Below, piece after piece: positions 45,109-56,967 of a DNA stretch of 64,000 bases (within the stretch, counting starts at the first letter, position 1; every line of letters begins with the position of its first letter). Location: positions 4,340,976-4,404,975 of the forward strand of contig RPFO01000312.1 in assembly GCA_009746045.1 (NCBI GenBank), given 5' to 3'. This DNA is from Mesostigma viride. Taxonomy: Eukaryota; Streptophyta; Mesostigmatophyceae; Mesostigmatales; Mesostigmataceae. The notes under the pieces were generated by a model. The model was not told the origin of the DNA, searched no databases, and saw only the letters and a program-made list of their open reading frames with translations. The translations under genes were made by a program, and so were the position numbers.

Positions 45109-46732
45109 GTGTAGCATCCCTGGCGTGTACAGCTCCTCTCCTGGCAGACTCCCCGTGCCGTGATACTCATTCAGGACAGGCCTGACATGGGGCACTGACA
45201 CCTCATCCACAACCTTCCTCTTCAGCACAAATCTCAAAGCAAGCTTTCTTGATGCTGGGGGACGTCTGTCTGTTGGTGCAGCACACTCAAACTGCAACCA
45301 CTCCTCCAATGCCTTGGAGAAGGCGAGCTTCCAAGCCTCAAACAAAGTAGGCGAGCTCATCTCTTGGACTAGCTGGTCATATGTCAAAGGAGAGTGTGCA
45401 GCAAGGCTCCTGTGAGTTATGCCAATACTGCTGGGGTGCAACACAGCTGGAATCACCAAACTGGCTGCTGGGGGCACCTCCCCTTCATCCCATTTTACAC
45501 CCTTGACCGGCTTGGCCCTGCACCTGACTGGAAATGTTGTCCTGAAATTTTCTAGGGGAATCATCCCCCAGCCATCTCTTCTCAGAGCTGTAGCTCTGAT
45601 AGAAATCCCAGGATTGCCCAGAAAATTCTGACCCAAAATCACAGGGCCATCATAGTCCTCTAGGACAAGGAAGGTCACATCCACACCCATGACAGGGGCA
45701 GTAACCTCTCCCAACACCCTTAGATGCGTCCTACCACTGAAATCAGACACCCAGGGGCAACTTGGTTCACCGACCAGCAGTTCTCCTGTATGCTGAGGTC
45801 CCATGACAGAAACCTGTGCATTGGTATCTATCTCCATGGCAGCTACCCCAGGTTCATCCAACTGGACAAGCTTGGACACCTTAGGCTCCTTCTTGGCTCT
45901 TTGCAAAGCCTGTACAATATCTGATAGACGCACACCCCTAGGCCTGGTGTCGGGCCGTTCCGGAGGTGCAGCCTGTCCGCCTGCTTGCCCAACCACCGTA
46001 TGTGAAGGTACCCCAGGGGCCGGGCCAGGGTCACCCTGAGGGCTCGATACAGCTGTAGCACCCTGATCAGGAAGTTCCACGTCACCCCCGCCTTGTACAC
46101 CAACGGGCACCTGGAAGAGGTCTCCTTGATTACCTCCCCGGGGACGGATCTTTGACCAGGACAGACGGTGCACTGCTTGGTTGGGAGCCATCAATGGCCA
46201 CCCAGCACTTATGGCCAGCGGCTTCTACTCGGGTCACCACCCCATCATGCCAGCTGCCACGTTTCCCTGGAAAGCTTGGCTCCTTCCAAACAACAACCTG
46301 TTGTCCAACGTTTGGTTCTAGGACACTCCAGCCCTTGTCTTTCTGCCTCAGCTTGAGGAACTTGGCCTCTAGCTTCTCCTTCCATGCCTGCTCAGCATCA
46401 GCTGGCAGCATCCTGGTGTGCAGCATAAGAGGATTGATGGCAATGTCACCAAAGAACATGGGAGTCCTGAGGTTCAGCCTGTCCTCCACAGAACGTAGCC
46501 ATGCAGATGTCACAATGGCAGATGACGTCCTTGGAATCCTCTCCACCAGCAGCACAGTCTTGATCTCTTGGATGGCTCTCTCCACCACCCCTTGCTGGCC
46601 GTGGCTCTCCCTGGGTGTAATCAGTAACTCTGGAAACTCTGGCAGGTTCTCACAGCACTCAAACTGAATGTCACACTGCAACAACTCCAACCCAGGGTAC
46701 CGGCTCCTTGTCAACTTCAGAGCAGCAATTAA

Positions 46733-48617
46733 GGGGAGGTGGCACCCCAAAACCCTTAAAAATTGAACTAAGGTAATAACACTTGAAATTCATTTGCACA
46801 ATGCTGAAATATGATTGCGGGCACTAAATAGCATCTCTTGTGAGTTGTCCATGCACTTGTTGGGGGTACTACCCCCAAGTATACGCCAATATTGCGCTAT
46901 AAATAGAAAAAGACGCTAATTAGGGCTGGGTATGCCCCAGCCAATGCACACATTTGTTGGCAACCAAAAATCAACCATTTGTAGTTCCCTGAGTGTGTAG
47001 CTTGCTGAGCTATTTACATCATGGAAATGGCAAAACCTTGAACAGTTATTAATTTTCCCGCAAAACAGGTCTTTTTTTACCGGACATTGGGAATAAACAT
47101 ATCATAAACACTTCAGATAAGGCCACAAAATCAAGCGAAAATCCGGCTAACAGGGGGACAGCAGTGGTCCAAGTCCCAGGTCATTCCGACAAGTCTAGCT
47201 CAAGTTATAAGGTTTTGCGTGCTAAAACCTGAACATACGCTAAATGAGGTTTTTCTGTGTATAAGGCCACCTAGACATCATGTTTTCCATCCAAGAGGCC
47301 AAAAAACATGCCCAACTCGATCACACAACATAAGAAAAGGCTAGGCACCTCATCTGCCCTCCCCTGCCCTCAGCATGGCCAGCCTTGCCAGCGTGCGCAT
47401 AGCAACACCATCGCTGGGCATACACGCACCAAGAGAGCATACACTAAGCTCAGCCCAAGGTTACCATGTAAATTTATGCCAAGAACTCAGCAAGTATACG
47501 TGTAAAAACCTTAGAAAGACTGACCAAGCAATAGAGGCAACTGCAGCCTGCAAACTTGGCAGCAAATCATACATGTTGTCTGCCAAGCATTCACATCCTA
47601 TCCAGCATGCCTTGCTGCACACATAGCAGGGAAGTCTTAATGGTTATAGCTCAAGGAAAGCAATGGAAACACCTATCTAATGCAATGCCACTCATGCAGT
47701 ATGGCCAGCAAAAGAACCACTCTCACCTTCCTTTCCAATAGGGCAATTTGCTAAGAAGCTGATGCCAGCTTGTTAGCCTCTAGGCACATGCCGGATGTGG
47801 TTCTAAAACAGGCGTGTCAGATCCGGCACATAACAAAGCGTCTGAGCAAGCTCACGTCCAAAGGATTATGGAAAACAAATGTCAACACATTACCAACAAC
47901 TTGACCTCGGCGCATTTAGCATGCCAGCCACAAACTACACGAAATTGTACGAAATAGCTAGGAATCTGACGATGCAACCGAAAGAAATGGAGCGCTTCCT
48001 GCAGGGAAACTGCCCGAAAAAAAGGCGAAAGGCCGACGTTAATGCACCTGCCTGCGTAGAAATGTTTCATGCATAAACTGGCACGCAAGCTCGAACAATA
48101 AAAGACATCATCCATTGATCAGGCGAACAAGGAAGGTGCGCCTTCCGTGAATACATCGAAGGCGACATGCGCAGGCCTGCGTAGGTTCTTACCTTGAATG
48201 CCGGAAATGTAAAAGAAACCGGGAAGCTTCGGCACAAACTCGACAACACCATTAAGTTAGCTTCATAATCGCTCTTTAGAGCCTACGTTGCCTCACAATA
48301 GCTGCCGTAAACCTGCATTAAATTTCATGATCCGCAAGAGAAATTATATCCTGGACCCCCGCGCCCGTAGCCGTTCGAGAAATTAGCGATATTGCAAACC
48401 GTAAACTTTCCGCCTCGAAATGAGGTCATCAACTAATCTTCTGCGAAATTCAAGCATTTTTTCTAGCTGTTTACGTGCCATATCGATTAATATTGCATAA
48501 AGGCATGCCGCCATGGCCACTTCCGCGAGGGTTGAGCGGTCCGGGCACACATTATACACCGTACGGACGGTACCGCGAATTTTTTGGCGCGGAAAATATT
48601 CGGCGCGCCACGTCCCC
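46733..48617. mobile_element. Element F: DNA transposon with TTAA duplication, non-autonomous
   Basis: 1,885 bp between TTAA at 46729-46732 and 48618-48621, inside the pol of B. The homologous site in D reads TCAA, consistent with a TTAA target. Termini GGGGAGGTGGC and, inverted, GGGGACGTGGC. No transposase frame. A TTAA target is used by piggyBac and Kolobok elements; the GGG start fits Kolobok better than piggyBac, but this is tentative. Confidence 0.8.
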
Positions 48618-49322
48618 TTAATGTAGGCTTCTCCATGTCAGGCAGGATCTCTAGGGTCTTGTACTTGGTATATCTGTCCACTGCCACTAGCAGCTTCAAA
48701 CCCCTGATTCTCTGAATATCTACCTGCACATGGCCTGGCTGCAAAATAGGAGACCTGGCATGAGACTGCTTGGGCTTTCTAGCAACGAGCCTGCACTTGC
48801 AAGCTTGTTGAGCAACCTTTTGGCAGATGGAGTACAACTCACTTCCTCCCAGCCGTCTAGCAACTTGCAAAGACTGAGCTGCATGGCCAAACATGGTATG
48901 CAACCTTGAGGCAATGTCATACAAGAGAGAAAACCTTTTATTGTCATTATTAGCACTCAAGGTATGTACAGATCCCTTATGTACAGGAGGCACCAGGGTC
49001 GTGCCTGTCAGACTGTCTCCAGCCCTATCCTCATCCTGACCATCCTGTGCCAGTCCTGCACGGTCAGAATGCTTCTGAGATCCACCTGGGTCCACATCAC
49101 CAGGTCCTACCTCAGGCTCAGCACCGCCATGGCGGGCACGTTGGCGAGTAACCACTGCAGCTACAGCTGGCATACTCTCTGTGGTAACCAAGCTTGCCCC
49201 ATCGTGTCCAATAGGCTCTGTCACTAGAGCACGGCCGGCTGCCCCTCACTGCCGTCACTAGCAGCTACATTACACACCCCTGGGGGCACCCTCCAGGGTT
49301 CAGGGATGTGTGCATGCTCAAG

Positions 49323-50514
49323 TCAATGATCAGCAGCCTTGCCCTTGCCCTTATCCTGGGATGGACCAGCCTTCTCCTTGCTGCCACCCTGAGCTGGCTT
49401 GCTCTGACCTTCCTGCCTCAGGTACGAGGGACACTCATTCCTGAAGTGACCCTTCCCTTGGCAGAAATAACATTCCACCTGACTGATGTCCCGTGAGGTC
49501 CCACTGCTGGGCCCAGCCTTGGGAGGACCACCCACCCTCTTGAAGTCAAACTGGGACTGTGGATGCCCCGACTTCGGCGGTGTCCCCCGTCCGGCCATTC
49601 TGCCACGCCCCCTCCTGGACCTTCCTCGACCCCTTGAAGAGGTCTCAGGCCCTCTCGAGGACGCTGGGCCCCCGTGGCCCGATCCCCTCATGGACTTAAC
49701 CGCAGGTTCAGCTGCCTCCTCGTCCACTTGACGTGGGCGCTTACCACCTACGTACTTGCCGCTGAAACACTCATACAACTGGTCCGTCATGGCTGCCCAG
49801 CCATGGACCTGTCGCATGTGGATGGTCACATTATCCATGGTGACAGGATCCAGCTGCAGCGACTTGAGAAAGTCGCCCATGGCCATCCGATCTGCAACGA
49901 AGAACCCTTTGGCCATGGCGTCCTCCCTCAGCTTGACAAAGTCTTCAAAGGCGTGGACCACTAGCTGCCCCTTGATGGGCTTGTAGTCCAGGTACTCTTG
50001 CTTCAGGTGAGACCCATCTATCTATGGTCCTCTTATCACTCAGGAACGACCTGAGTCGCTTCATAAACGCCGCCCAGGTGTCCCCTGCCGTGTGTCGCTC
50101 CCGGACGAACTTGAACAGCCGCCTCGCCGACTGCCTTATGTAGGCACTAGACGCCAGGATGCGAAGCTTGTCACCGGTGTAGATGTCCGTGTACAAGTTC
50201 ATGTCCTCTAACATCCTCTCGGCGTCCCGGGGCTGCCAATTGTCCTTGATGGACTGAAACTGGCTGAGCACCGCGTACCCCTCAGCCACGGTCGGCCGCC
50301 TCGGTGCTGCTTGATCTGCAGCTGGCGCGTTCTGACCGCCCTGCGATCCTTGGCTCTGATCATCTGCCAGCGCAGCCTGGTCTCCCAGCGCCTGGCCGTC
50401 ACCGCGCCCATCGCGTCCATTGCGTCCATCACGTCCATCACGTCCATCCATCCCAGCGCCGCGCCGCTCGTAGCCCATACCGCGCCCCCGTTGGTCAATA
50501 GCACCCTCACTCAT
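49323..50514 (-). pseudogene. Element B gag region
   Basis: Begins MSEGAIDQRGRGMGYERRG and a GRDGRDGRNGRDGRGDG tract, with a helical middle and one CCHC knuckle CYFCQGKGHFRNEC followed by a Lys/Gly tail. Broken. Family role: particle and RNA packaging. Confidence 0.75.
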
Positions 50515-50616
50515 GATGGCCCCTGTTCAGATCTACTACAGCCAGCCAAGTGGCCAAGCAGCAATTAAAGCAATATAAGCTACTGAACAGGAAAGGAAAA
50601 TGACAAGTGTTACCAC

Positions 50617-51539
50617 TCAGTCAAGACCACCACGGTCGCCCCCGGGCGCGTCCTGGTTCTCCTTGTCGCTGTCACTGTCGCTGTCGCTCACAACGATCAG
50701 CTCTGGCACCCTGCTACCTGCTGCGCCGTCGTCGACCCGCTGTCGGCCCGCGATGACAGAGTCGTCACCGTTAGTGTAGTAGACAGGTGACAACCCGTCG
50801 TTAACGCCTCGCGGATTGTATCTTGGCACCTCGTGGTCGCCAAGCGCCTCGTCGCCCAGGCCAGCGACCCCCACTGCTCCCACCTCAAGGTCACTGTCGT
50901 AACCAAGAGGGGCGAACTCTTCCCAACGCGTCACTCGAACGCGAAGGGGTTGGGGCAGTTCCTGAAAAGGAACCCTTGCTCGCTCCGGAATCCTGCCGAC
51001 TCGTGCCGCACGCTGTCCTCCGGTGATGGCTTCCGCTGCCGCCTCGACCTCTGCAAGCCGCCTGTAGCGCTCCGCCCCGCGTCGCTCACGTCGAACTGGT
51101 CCCGCTGCAACACCCTCGTCGCCGATTACGCCTGCGAATGTACGTTGTACACCCGCACCCGCTGCTGCCGGTACGAACTCGTGTCGCACTGCACCAGCTG
51201 TCTCCGCAGCCTCTCCTCGCCTAGCCGCCAACTCCGCACGCACCCGCTCAGCTAATGCTGTAATATCACAGTCTGGATACCGACCAAACCGTGAAGCTCT
51301 TGCTCGATGTCGTCGATGCTCCGGTGCTCCGGAATGACGATGGTTCGGACGTGCTGCAGAATTCGCTCCCAATCCTCGACCTGGTCGTCGACGAATTGCA
51401 CGAAGTTGCGATTAACAGGTGGACGATCTGCAAGCAATAAAGATAAATCTCGAACCACACGACGCAATTCAGGCGAAATTGAACCACCAGCAGACTGCCG
51501 AAACCGGAAATTCTGCTGCCGTTGTTCTTCCTGCACCAT
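50617..51539 (-). pseudogene. Element B extra reading frame upstream of gag (ORF0), broken
   Basis: Between the 5' LTR and gag. Begins MVQEEQRQQNFRFRQSAGG, has a DDQVEDWERIL helix and a long Ala/Arg/Glu-rich middle, and ends with an acidic SDSDSDSDKENQ stretch. Homologous to 38987-39664 in D. I recognise no domain; it is not the knuckle-bearing gag. Confidence 0.6.
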
Positions 51540-51632
51540 TCGACACCTGACGAGCTTCTCGCGTCGTCAACGCTGCACGCAGCAAACAGCAACGACCCTC
51601 CTGGCCGTTCCGTCGAGACTGCTTGTAATTTG

Positions 51633-52320
51633 AGTTAACGTTTTTACCAAACGCAATGTGTATGATATGGTTGCAATGCAGCAATGTGTGAATATGGTTG
51701 GAAACGGAGCTTTGTTAAAATTGGATAATGTTACAGCGCTCACACACTTGAGGCTTGTACACGCGTTTGCCAAGTCAAGGCAACACACGTGAGGCGGGCT
51801 CGCAAGAGATGCCCAATTGGCACTGGCCTATTCTTTATATACTTGTGCACTGTGCTTGCTAGTCCTGAGCAGCCTAGGAGGCCTGCTCAGTAATAACACT
51901 CCCGGTACAGTATTCACTACCTGTACAGCGCCCAGTTCCTATACAGTAGGCCTGCCATACAGGCATAGTGACCACAGAGCACAGTCCACAGTGACTATTG
52001 CATCTGCACCTAGGACTAAGCCTGCGGTACCAACAGACCACAGGTTAAGGTTCCTATTTCCTGCGTACGACGTATTAATCCAATACCGTCGTAGGTTTAG
52101 CACTTAATTCCTGTCAGCCCAGGAATTACTGTCGACCCCATATGTCGTCGGCAAATATTCACGTCCGACTTAGAAGAACAGCCAGCTCGCGCTCGCGCGC
52201 GACCGGGAAGTCGGAACGCCATAACTTTCTTGATACTTGTCGGAATGAACTCGTTCCGGTGCCGCTGGAATCGCAGAGATAAGCCGAATCAGGTACACGC
52301 CAATGCGCTTGGCGTTAACT
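51633..52320 (-). repeat. Element B 5' LTR
   Basis: 688 bp, intact. On the coding (minus) strand it contains a TATATAAA-type box in the stretch matching 39961-39968 of D. Confidence 0.92.
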
Positions 52321-52325
52321 GGAAA

Positions 52326-54290
52326 CGCCGGAGTGACGCCGTCGGCGGTACGGACCTGGGCTTGGGACCCTTCATAGAACTGGCGGATGATCTCAACGAT
52401 GTACGATGGGACACGGAACAACAGGTGAAGGACCACCCACAGGGCGTCCCATATAACCGTATCGAATGCCTTGGTGTAATCCACGAAGATCAATAGCAAT
52501 GGCAAGAGGCCGGGGGCCAGGCGGCCCACTTCCTCGATCAGGCGGCGCGCGGTAATAGTGACCATAACATAATTGCGACCAACACGGAAGCGCCCATCTG
52601 GGACTCACCTAGGTGGGGATCGAGGCTGGCGCGCATGCGGTTCAGCAGGAGACGCATGAAGACTTTCAGCACGCTTTGGAGGCATACGCAGCTTGGAGGC
52701 ATACGCAGCTTTGGAGGCATACGCCGCGGTAGTTGCCGGTATCCGCGGCGGACCCCTTGCCCTTGTACAGCATGACCCGGACAGCGGTCTTCCAATACGT
52801 CGGCGGGGGGAGGCCATCTCGTAGAATCCGGTTGCAAACACCCCGGAGGAAAGGCTCAAGCTCAGGCATCTTAACCACCTCCGGTGAAATATTGTCCACT
52901 CCCATGGCAGCATCATTGCGGAGGGTGGAGATGGCAGCAGCCCATTCCTGGGGAGTCCACTCGTCGTGGGGGCCGTCCACCAAGGGGCCGGAGAGCGGTG
53001 GGACCAGGTAGTCCGTCTCGCTGGTGGGCGCCTGCGGGGGCTCAATGGGGCCGCCTCGGCTGGCCGCAGGGCGTGCAGCTGCAGCGGGGTCAAGCGGGGG
53101 GGGCGGGCCAGGGGCCCCTGATAGTTTGGCCTGGGAGCTGAACCAAATCTCAAGGCGTTCACTGGGGGTGCCTGGGATGTCAGCCCGTTGCGTTTCCCGG
53201 CGTCCGGTGAGACGGTCGAGAGAGCGCCAGGCCGCCTTGTGCTGGTTGGCGGCCGTGTGGCGATTGATTTCGGCGGCAAGTGTCTCCACCTCCTCCGCAT
53301 GGGCGGCAGTATATGCTTGAGTAAGCCGTTCCTGGTACGGGTACAGGTCCTCCCCGCGGCGGCGGGCCTGCGCTAGCGCCAGCCGGGCGGCAACCACCCG
53401 GGCGTCGCGCAGGTAGAGCGGGGCTGGTCGGGCGCGGGGTTGCTCGGGGAGAAGCTTAGAGCCAAGCTCCACCGATCGCATGAACAGTTCGTAGGGTGGC
53501 GTGAGATCTACATCGCGATCTGCGTCCAGGTACATCAAAGGTTGCGCGTCCACGAAGGCAGACCTGATTGCATCGCGGCGTATCTCATCCGCTGACCACT
53601 TCTCCCTGCGCCCACGGACGGGGCGTAAGCAGGTCCAGTCAGGGCGGGGCCGGGGGCGGCGGCGCGCAGGGGCCTGAAGACGTAGGCGCAAGGTTGCGGT
53701 GACCATGCGATGATCCGATGCGACACTGGGGGTGGTCAGCGTACGGGCATCGATGACGGAAGAGCGCCAGCACTTGCGCACAAGTATGTAAGCATACACA
53801 TCGCCGCCGAGGGAGCATCCGGAGCCAGCCGCCCTGCGCATGGGGCCCACGAAGGTCACTAGTGCATCAGGCGGTTTAGCAAACAGCGTATTGGCAGCAG
53901 TCAAGTCCCCCTCAGTGAGCAGTTGCTCAAGTAGGGGGGTGTTGGCATTGCTATCGGTTAGGCGCGGCGCATACATGCAGCCCCCGCGGCCCACGGGCAG
54001 GGTCGCGTTGGCATCCACCAAGATGGCAACGATGTATTGACGTGGGATCTGTTTCTCTATGTCGAGCAACTGGTTGAAGAACGCTGCGCGGTCCTCGGCC
54101 GGGTGCCCAGCATGTGGGGCATATCCGACAATTACCGAGAGCATAATGGGGGTCCGTCCTTCAAGGGAGCGGAAAGTGCACTGAAGGATCCGATTCGAGC
54201 AAAGTTTGTGGTCCACGAGCTGGGCGGCAGCGGTGGGGGAGCACAGCAGGCTCACTCCTCCCTGCCCACTCCTCCTGGCAGGGGATGTGA
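52326..54290 (-). pseudogene. LINE-P piece 1: APE endonuclease C-terminal part and RT N-terminal part
   Basis: Frame 54255-52666 (529 codons) holds the later endonuclease motifs: VGYAPHAGH, LVDANATLP and the terminal SDHRMVTATL. It continues into an RT lead-in (MGVDNISPEVVKMPELEPF, VMLYKGKGSAADTGNYRGV). A 17-18 bp unit containing GGAGGCATACGCAGC is present three times at 52679-52735 and breaks the frame. RT continues at 52565-52326 with motif A FVDYTKAFDTV, with another frame change near 52598. Without its N-terminus the endonuclease lacks the first catalytic residues. The family role is target nicking and reverse transcription. Confidence 0.85.
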
Positions 54291-54314
54291 TCCCTAAAGA
54301 AAAGAAGGGATTGG

Positions 54315-54888
54315 AGTTAACGTAAAGGATTTACGTTAGATGGATAGAGATCTATTGTTACGCTCTTTCCAACGGCCGGCACTTTGAACGCCTCATTTGG
54401 TTACGGAACGTAAAAGTTATGACGTTCCTAGTCTGTGCCGACAGTGCCCGGCGCGCCACTGTGGGCGCGTACGGACACAGGATGTACAAGTGTCACTTTG
54501 ATAGTCCGCAGGACGTTGACAGGACTTGTACAGGACTTGATAGTCAATTGATAGGTAAGCGTGCTGTACCGCGCCAGGACCTATGGGACAATTGATGCTG
54601 AGTAATGTACGGATAGGCTCACAGGACTAGCGGTATGGACAATTGATATATCTACGCGCCAAAGGTGTGCCAGAGTCTGTGTAATCAATTGATTGACAGT
54701 TCAGCAGTGACAGTACTGCTGAATAATTGGACGCGTCCCTAGCAAGTTATATGAGTGACTTGTTAGCTCTAGGACGCTAGCTCTTGCGTGCACGCTCTCT
54801 TGGCACTGCGACCCTGTTGTCTGTGCTGTGTGCAGTCGTGGAATTGACGTGGCTTACGTCTGTGTTTCCTTATTCAATAAAGGCAACT
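54315..54888 (+). repeat. Isolated LTR of a fourth AGTT...AACT family
   Basis: Starts AGTTAACG directly after AAAGAAAAGAAGGGATTGG, the same purine-tract signature as elements C and D in plus orientation. It ends AATAAAGGCAACT at 54888. Read this way it is a 3' LTR with only about 20 bp of internal sequence left before LINE-P. No matching 5' LTR in the window, and no target duplication can be tested. Confidence 0.6.
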
Positions 54889-55618
54889 TTTCCTGCAAGA
54901 GCCATGGCGTTCCTCGGGGTAAACCTGTATTACAACTCTTCTCCCTCCTCGGACGCTCTGCCGCCCAGATCTTTGAGCCCACCGCTGTGACTGACACCAT
55001 CCGCGACCTCCTTAAGGACGCTGTCGAGCAGCACGTGACTTCCCTCGCTGCAGATGTGGCAGCCCTGGGTTGCACGCTGACTGCCGAGTTCCGCACCATC
55101 TCCACCGCCACCTCCACCCTCCTCGCCTCCTCCACCGCCACCCCCCCCCCTCCGACGCCATCACCGCCCAGCTCCGCGACATCGACCAGCGCCTCAAGGA
55201 CAACGCCATCGCCATCGGATGCCTGCAAAACACCGCAGGCATCACCGCCCGGCCAGGCCGAAGGACATTGCCGCCAAGTCAGCTGGCCTGGCTGGTGATG
55301 CTCCTCCCATCCCGACCTGGGCGGACATGCTTAAGCAGCACACCACCTCCACCACCTCCGCCGTCGCAGCACAGCTCCAACGGCAGACGCTTGACCTCCG
55401 CGAGGACTCAGGCCGAGCTCGCCAAGCGCAGCCTTAACGGCATCGTCAAGAATTTCGACATGGTGGAAGGTGAGAACTCCTCGAAGCTTGCCCAGGCGTT
55501 TGAGAGCGAAATCCTTGATCGCATCAGGGCCTTCTTGGTGAGATCAAGCTGGTCGCCCACCGCCCCCCCGCGGGCGGGGTACTGAGGCAGGGGCGCCCCC
55601 GCTTCTTCTCATCTTCTT
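54889..55618 (+). pseudogene. LINE-L ORF1, N-terminal and central part
   Basis: Several frames together read like a LINE ORF1: a coil-like stretch (VTDTIRDLLKDAVEQHVTSL, AADVAALGCTLTAEF), a Ser/Thr/Pro-rich linker with a C-run near 55141, IPTWADMLKQH, QTLDLREDSGRAELAKRSLN and IVKNFDMVEGE, then LAQAFESEILDRIRAFL and GRPRFFSSSS, where element K interrupts it. Frame changes near 55140-55200, 55260 and 55540. Same protein class as LINE-T ORF1. Start uncertain. Confidence 0.55.
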
Positions 55619-56967
55619 CCCATAGTCCGGAAACAGTGCGATATATCGCACTGTTTGACTCCCGGTGGCGCGGCGCTCAATTCCAGGAGTGCCGCGCCAC
55701 CTGTGACGGATGTCAATGGTCTGGTGGGTCTGGGAACACTTAAGGACGAAGGTGATGCATAGGTTTGGGGGTAATATTCGCCATAGCCTGGTAAATACAA
55801 CGTGTATTGAGACAGTATCACGTGACTTTGGCGGGAAATTTTCACTCGCGCGCGCGTAATGAGATATGGCTGCTAGCGTGCCGTTATCAAGGAAATTTTG
55901 CGTCTCGCGGCTTGTAATGGTTCAGAATGTTGCTCAGAATGATGATGCGTGATTTTCGTAGGTCAGGGGTGGCCAGATGGGATGGCATTGGTAAAATACA
56001 GGTAGGAAATTACTGCTTTCTTGGCCGTCAGTACCAGACGAGTAATGGCATGCCATATTTCGATTTTCTTCTTATTGCCCGGCAGTCTGCGCCAGCCCGA
56101 GCACCCAGTTTTGGTACGGGACATCCGCAGCAGCGTCCCTGTGAATTCGGATGCGTTTATAGGTCATCTTTGCACAGAACATCAACCTGGTAATTATGTC
56201 GGATGCATTCACTGTGCGGCTATGGCGGCCTATGCCTGGAAAGCATTAGCCAGTGTGAGATATGGGGGTCCCGGCCAGCAGATCCCGGAAAGGTCGTGAT
56301 CAAGCCAGGTACGGCAACGTGTTTGCATGTCGTTTGCACGGGAATCTGTCGTTTATGCATCGATTTTACACGAGTGTCATCAGTGCCTCTTGCAGCAGGT
56401 TTCCATGCCTGCTGTATGAGTGCTATTAGCCCCAAACGATCTGCTCAGTTTGCAGTGTTTCTTTGGAGGATGCCATTGGCCGTTAGTGCTGGTTTAGCAC
56501 TTCTTTGTTTCCCAGCACTTTTGACAGTCCTATGTGGCTGTATACAATGCATAACTGTGTGGCATTTCACGGATGGCTGCTTACGCGCGCGTAACCCACA
56601 CACGTAAGTGAGCGCATTATATAGGTCAGATGGGCTATCCGTGCGGTCTGACCCAAGGAAAGCATGGTGGCACTATCCAATGAAATTGTCCAATGTTAAT
56701 ATTGAGGTTCCTGACCCTCCCAGTAGGTGTTATTATCTAAGGGGATTTTGCTTACCTGAAAATGATCGTCTTTTGTCCGAATTTGGCAGTAAATATCTTG
56801 CAAAGCACTAAATGGACTCGGGATATTATTGCATATTCTGAAAGCCCTTGAAGTGTAGATACTCCTAGCACCTTGGTTGGGGGTATTTGGAGTTGTGGCT
56901 TATGAGTTATGATTTTTTCCATTTTCAGGGGTCTAAAAATGCCAAAACCCCATTCCCGGACTATGGG
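55619..56967. mobile_element. Element K: TIR element, 1.35 kb, non-autonomous
   Basis: Termini CCCATAGTCCGGAAA and, inverted from the right end, CCCATAGTCCGGGAA (15 bp, one mismatch). It lies inside LINE-L ORF1: the frame before it and the ESPSDK segment after it belong together. Flanks give at most a TT duplication, so the superfamily is not assigned. A 26 bp perfect palindrome sits just inside the left end (55631-55656). No transposase. Confidence 0.65.

Larger units (their letters stand above)
41606..49320 (-). pseudogene. Element B pol, broken
   Basis: Same domains as the pol of D: integrase part near 46130-49220, retropepsin-like (MEIDTNAQVSVMGP) near 45800, RT/RNase H 41606-45110. Interrupted by E (42890-45108) and F (46733-48617), with a few other breaks. 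Very similar to D in sequence. Confidence 0.88.
32133..52320 (-). mobile_element. Element B: copia-type LTR retrotransposon, broken, hosts D, E and F
   Basis: 5 bp duplication GGAAA at 32128-32132 and 52321-52325; LTR ends AGTTAACG...CGTTAACT (a perfect 8 bp inverted repeat). After removing D, E and F with their duplications, about 8.04 kb remains, matching D (8.03 kb), so B and D are one family. The LTRs (688 bp each) show one difference by eye: a young insertion. The coding region is broken by two insertions in pol and a few further breaks. Confidence 0.92.
25421..54290 (-). mobile_element. LINE-P (APE type), split in three by elements C and B
   Basis: Host element of the nest. Its pieces are 52321-54290, 31420-32132 and 25421-25518. 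The joins are bracketed by 5 bp duplications GGAAA (32128-32132 / 52321-52325) and TGGTA (25514-25518 / 31420-31424). Counting one duplication copy, translation reads VTPAF-PLHTGVWQGC and VTHT-IRHRHLLF across the joins, which proves one original copy. The 5' end is truncated inside the endonuclease. Confidence 0.9.

Noticed and set aside
55631-55656. The 26 bp palindrome as part of the LINE-L coding sequence
   Set aside because: It lies inside the left end of element K (from 55619), so the open frame through it is incidental.
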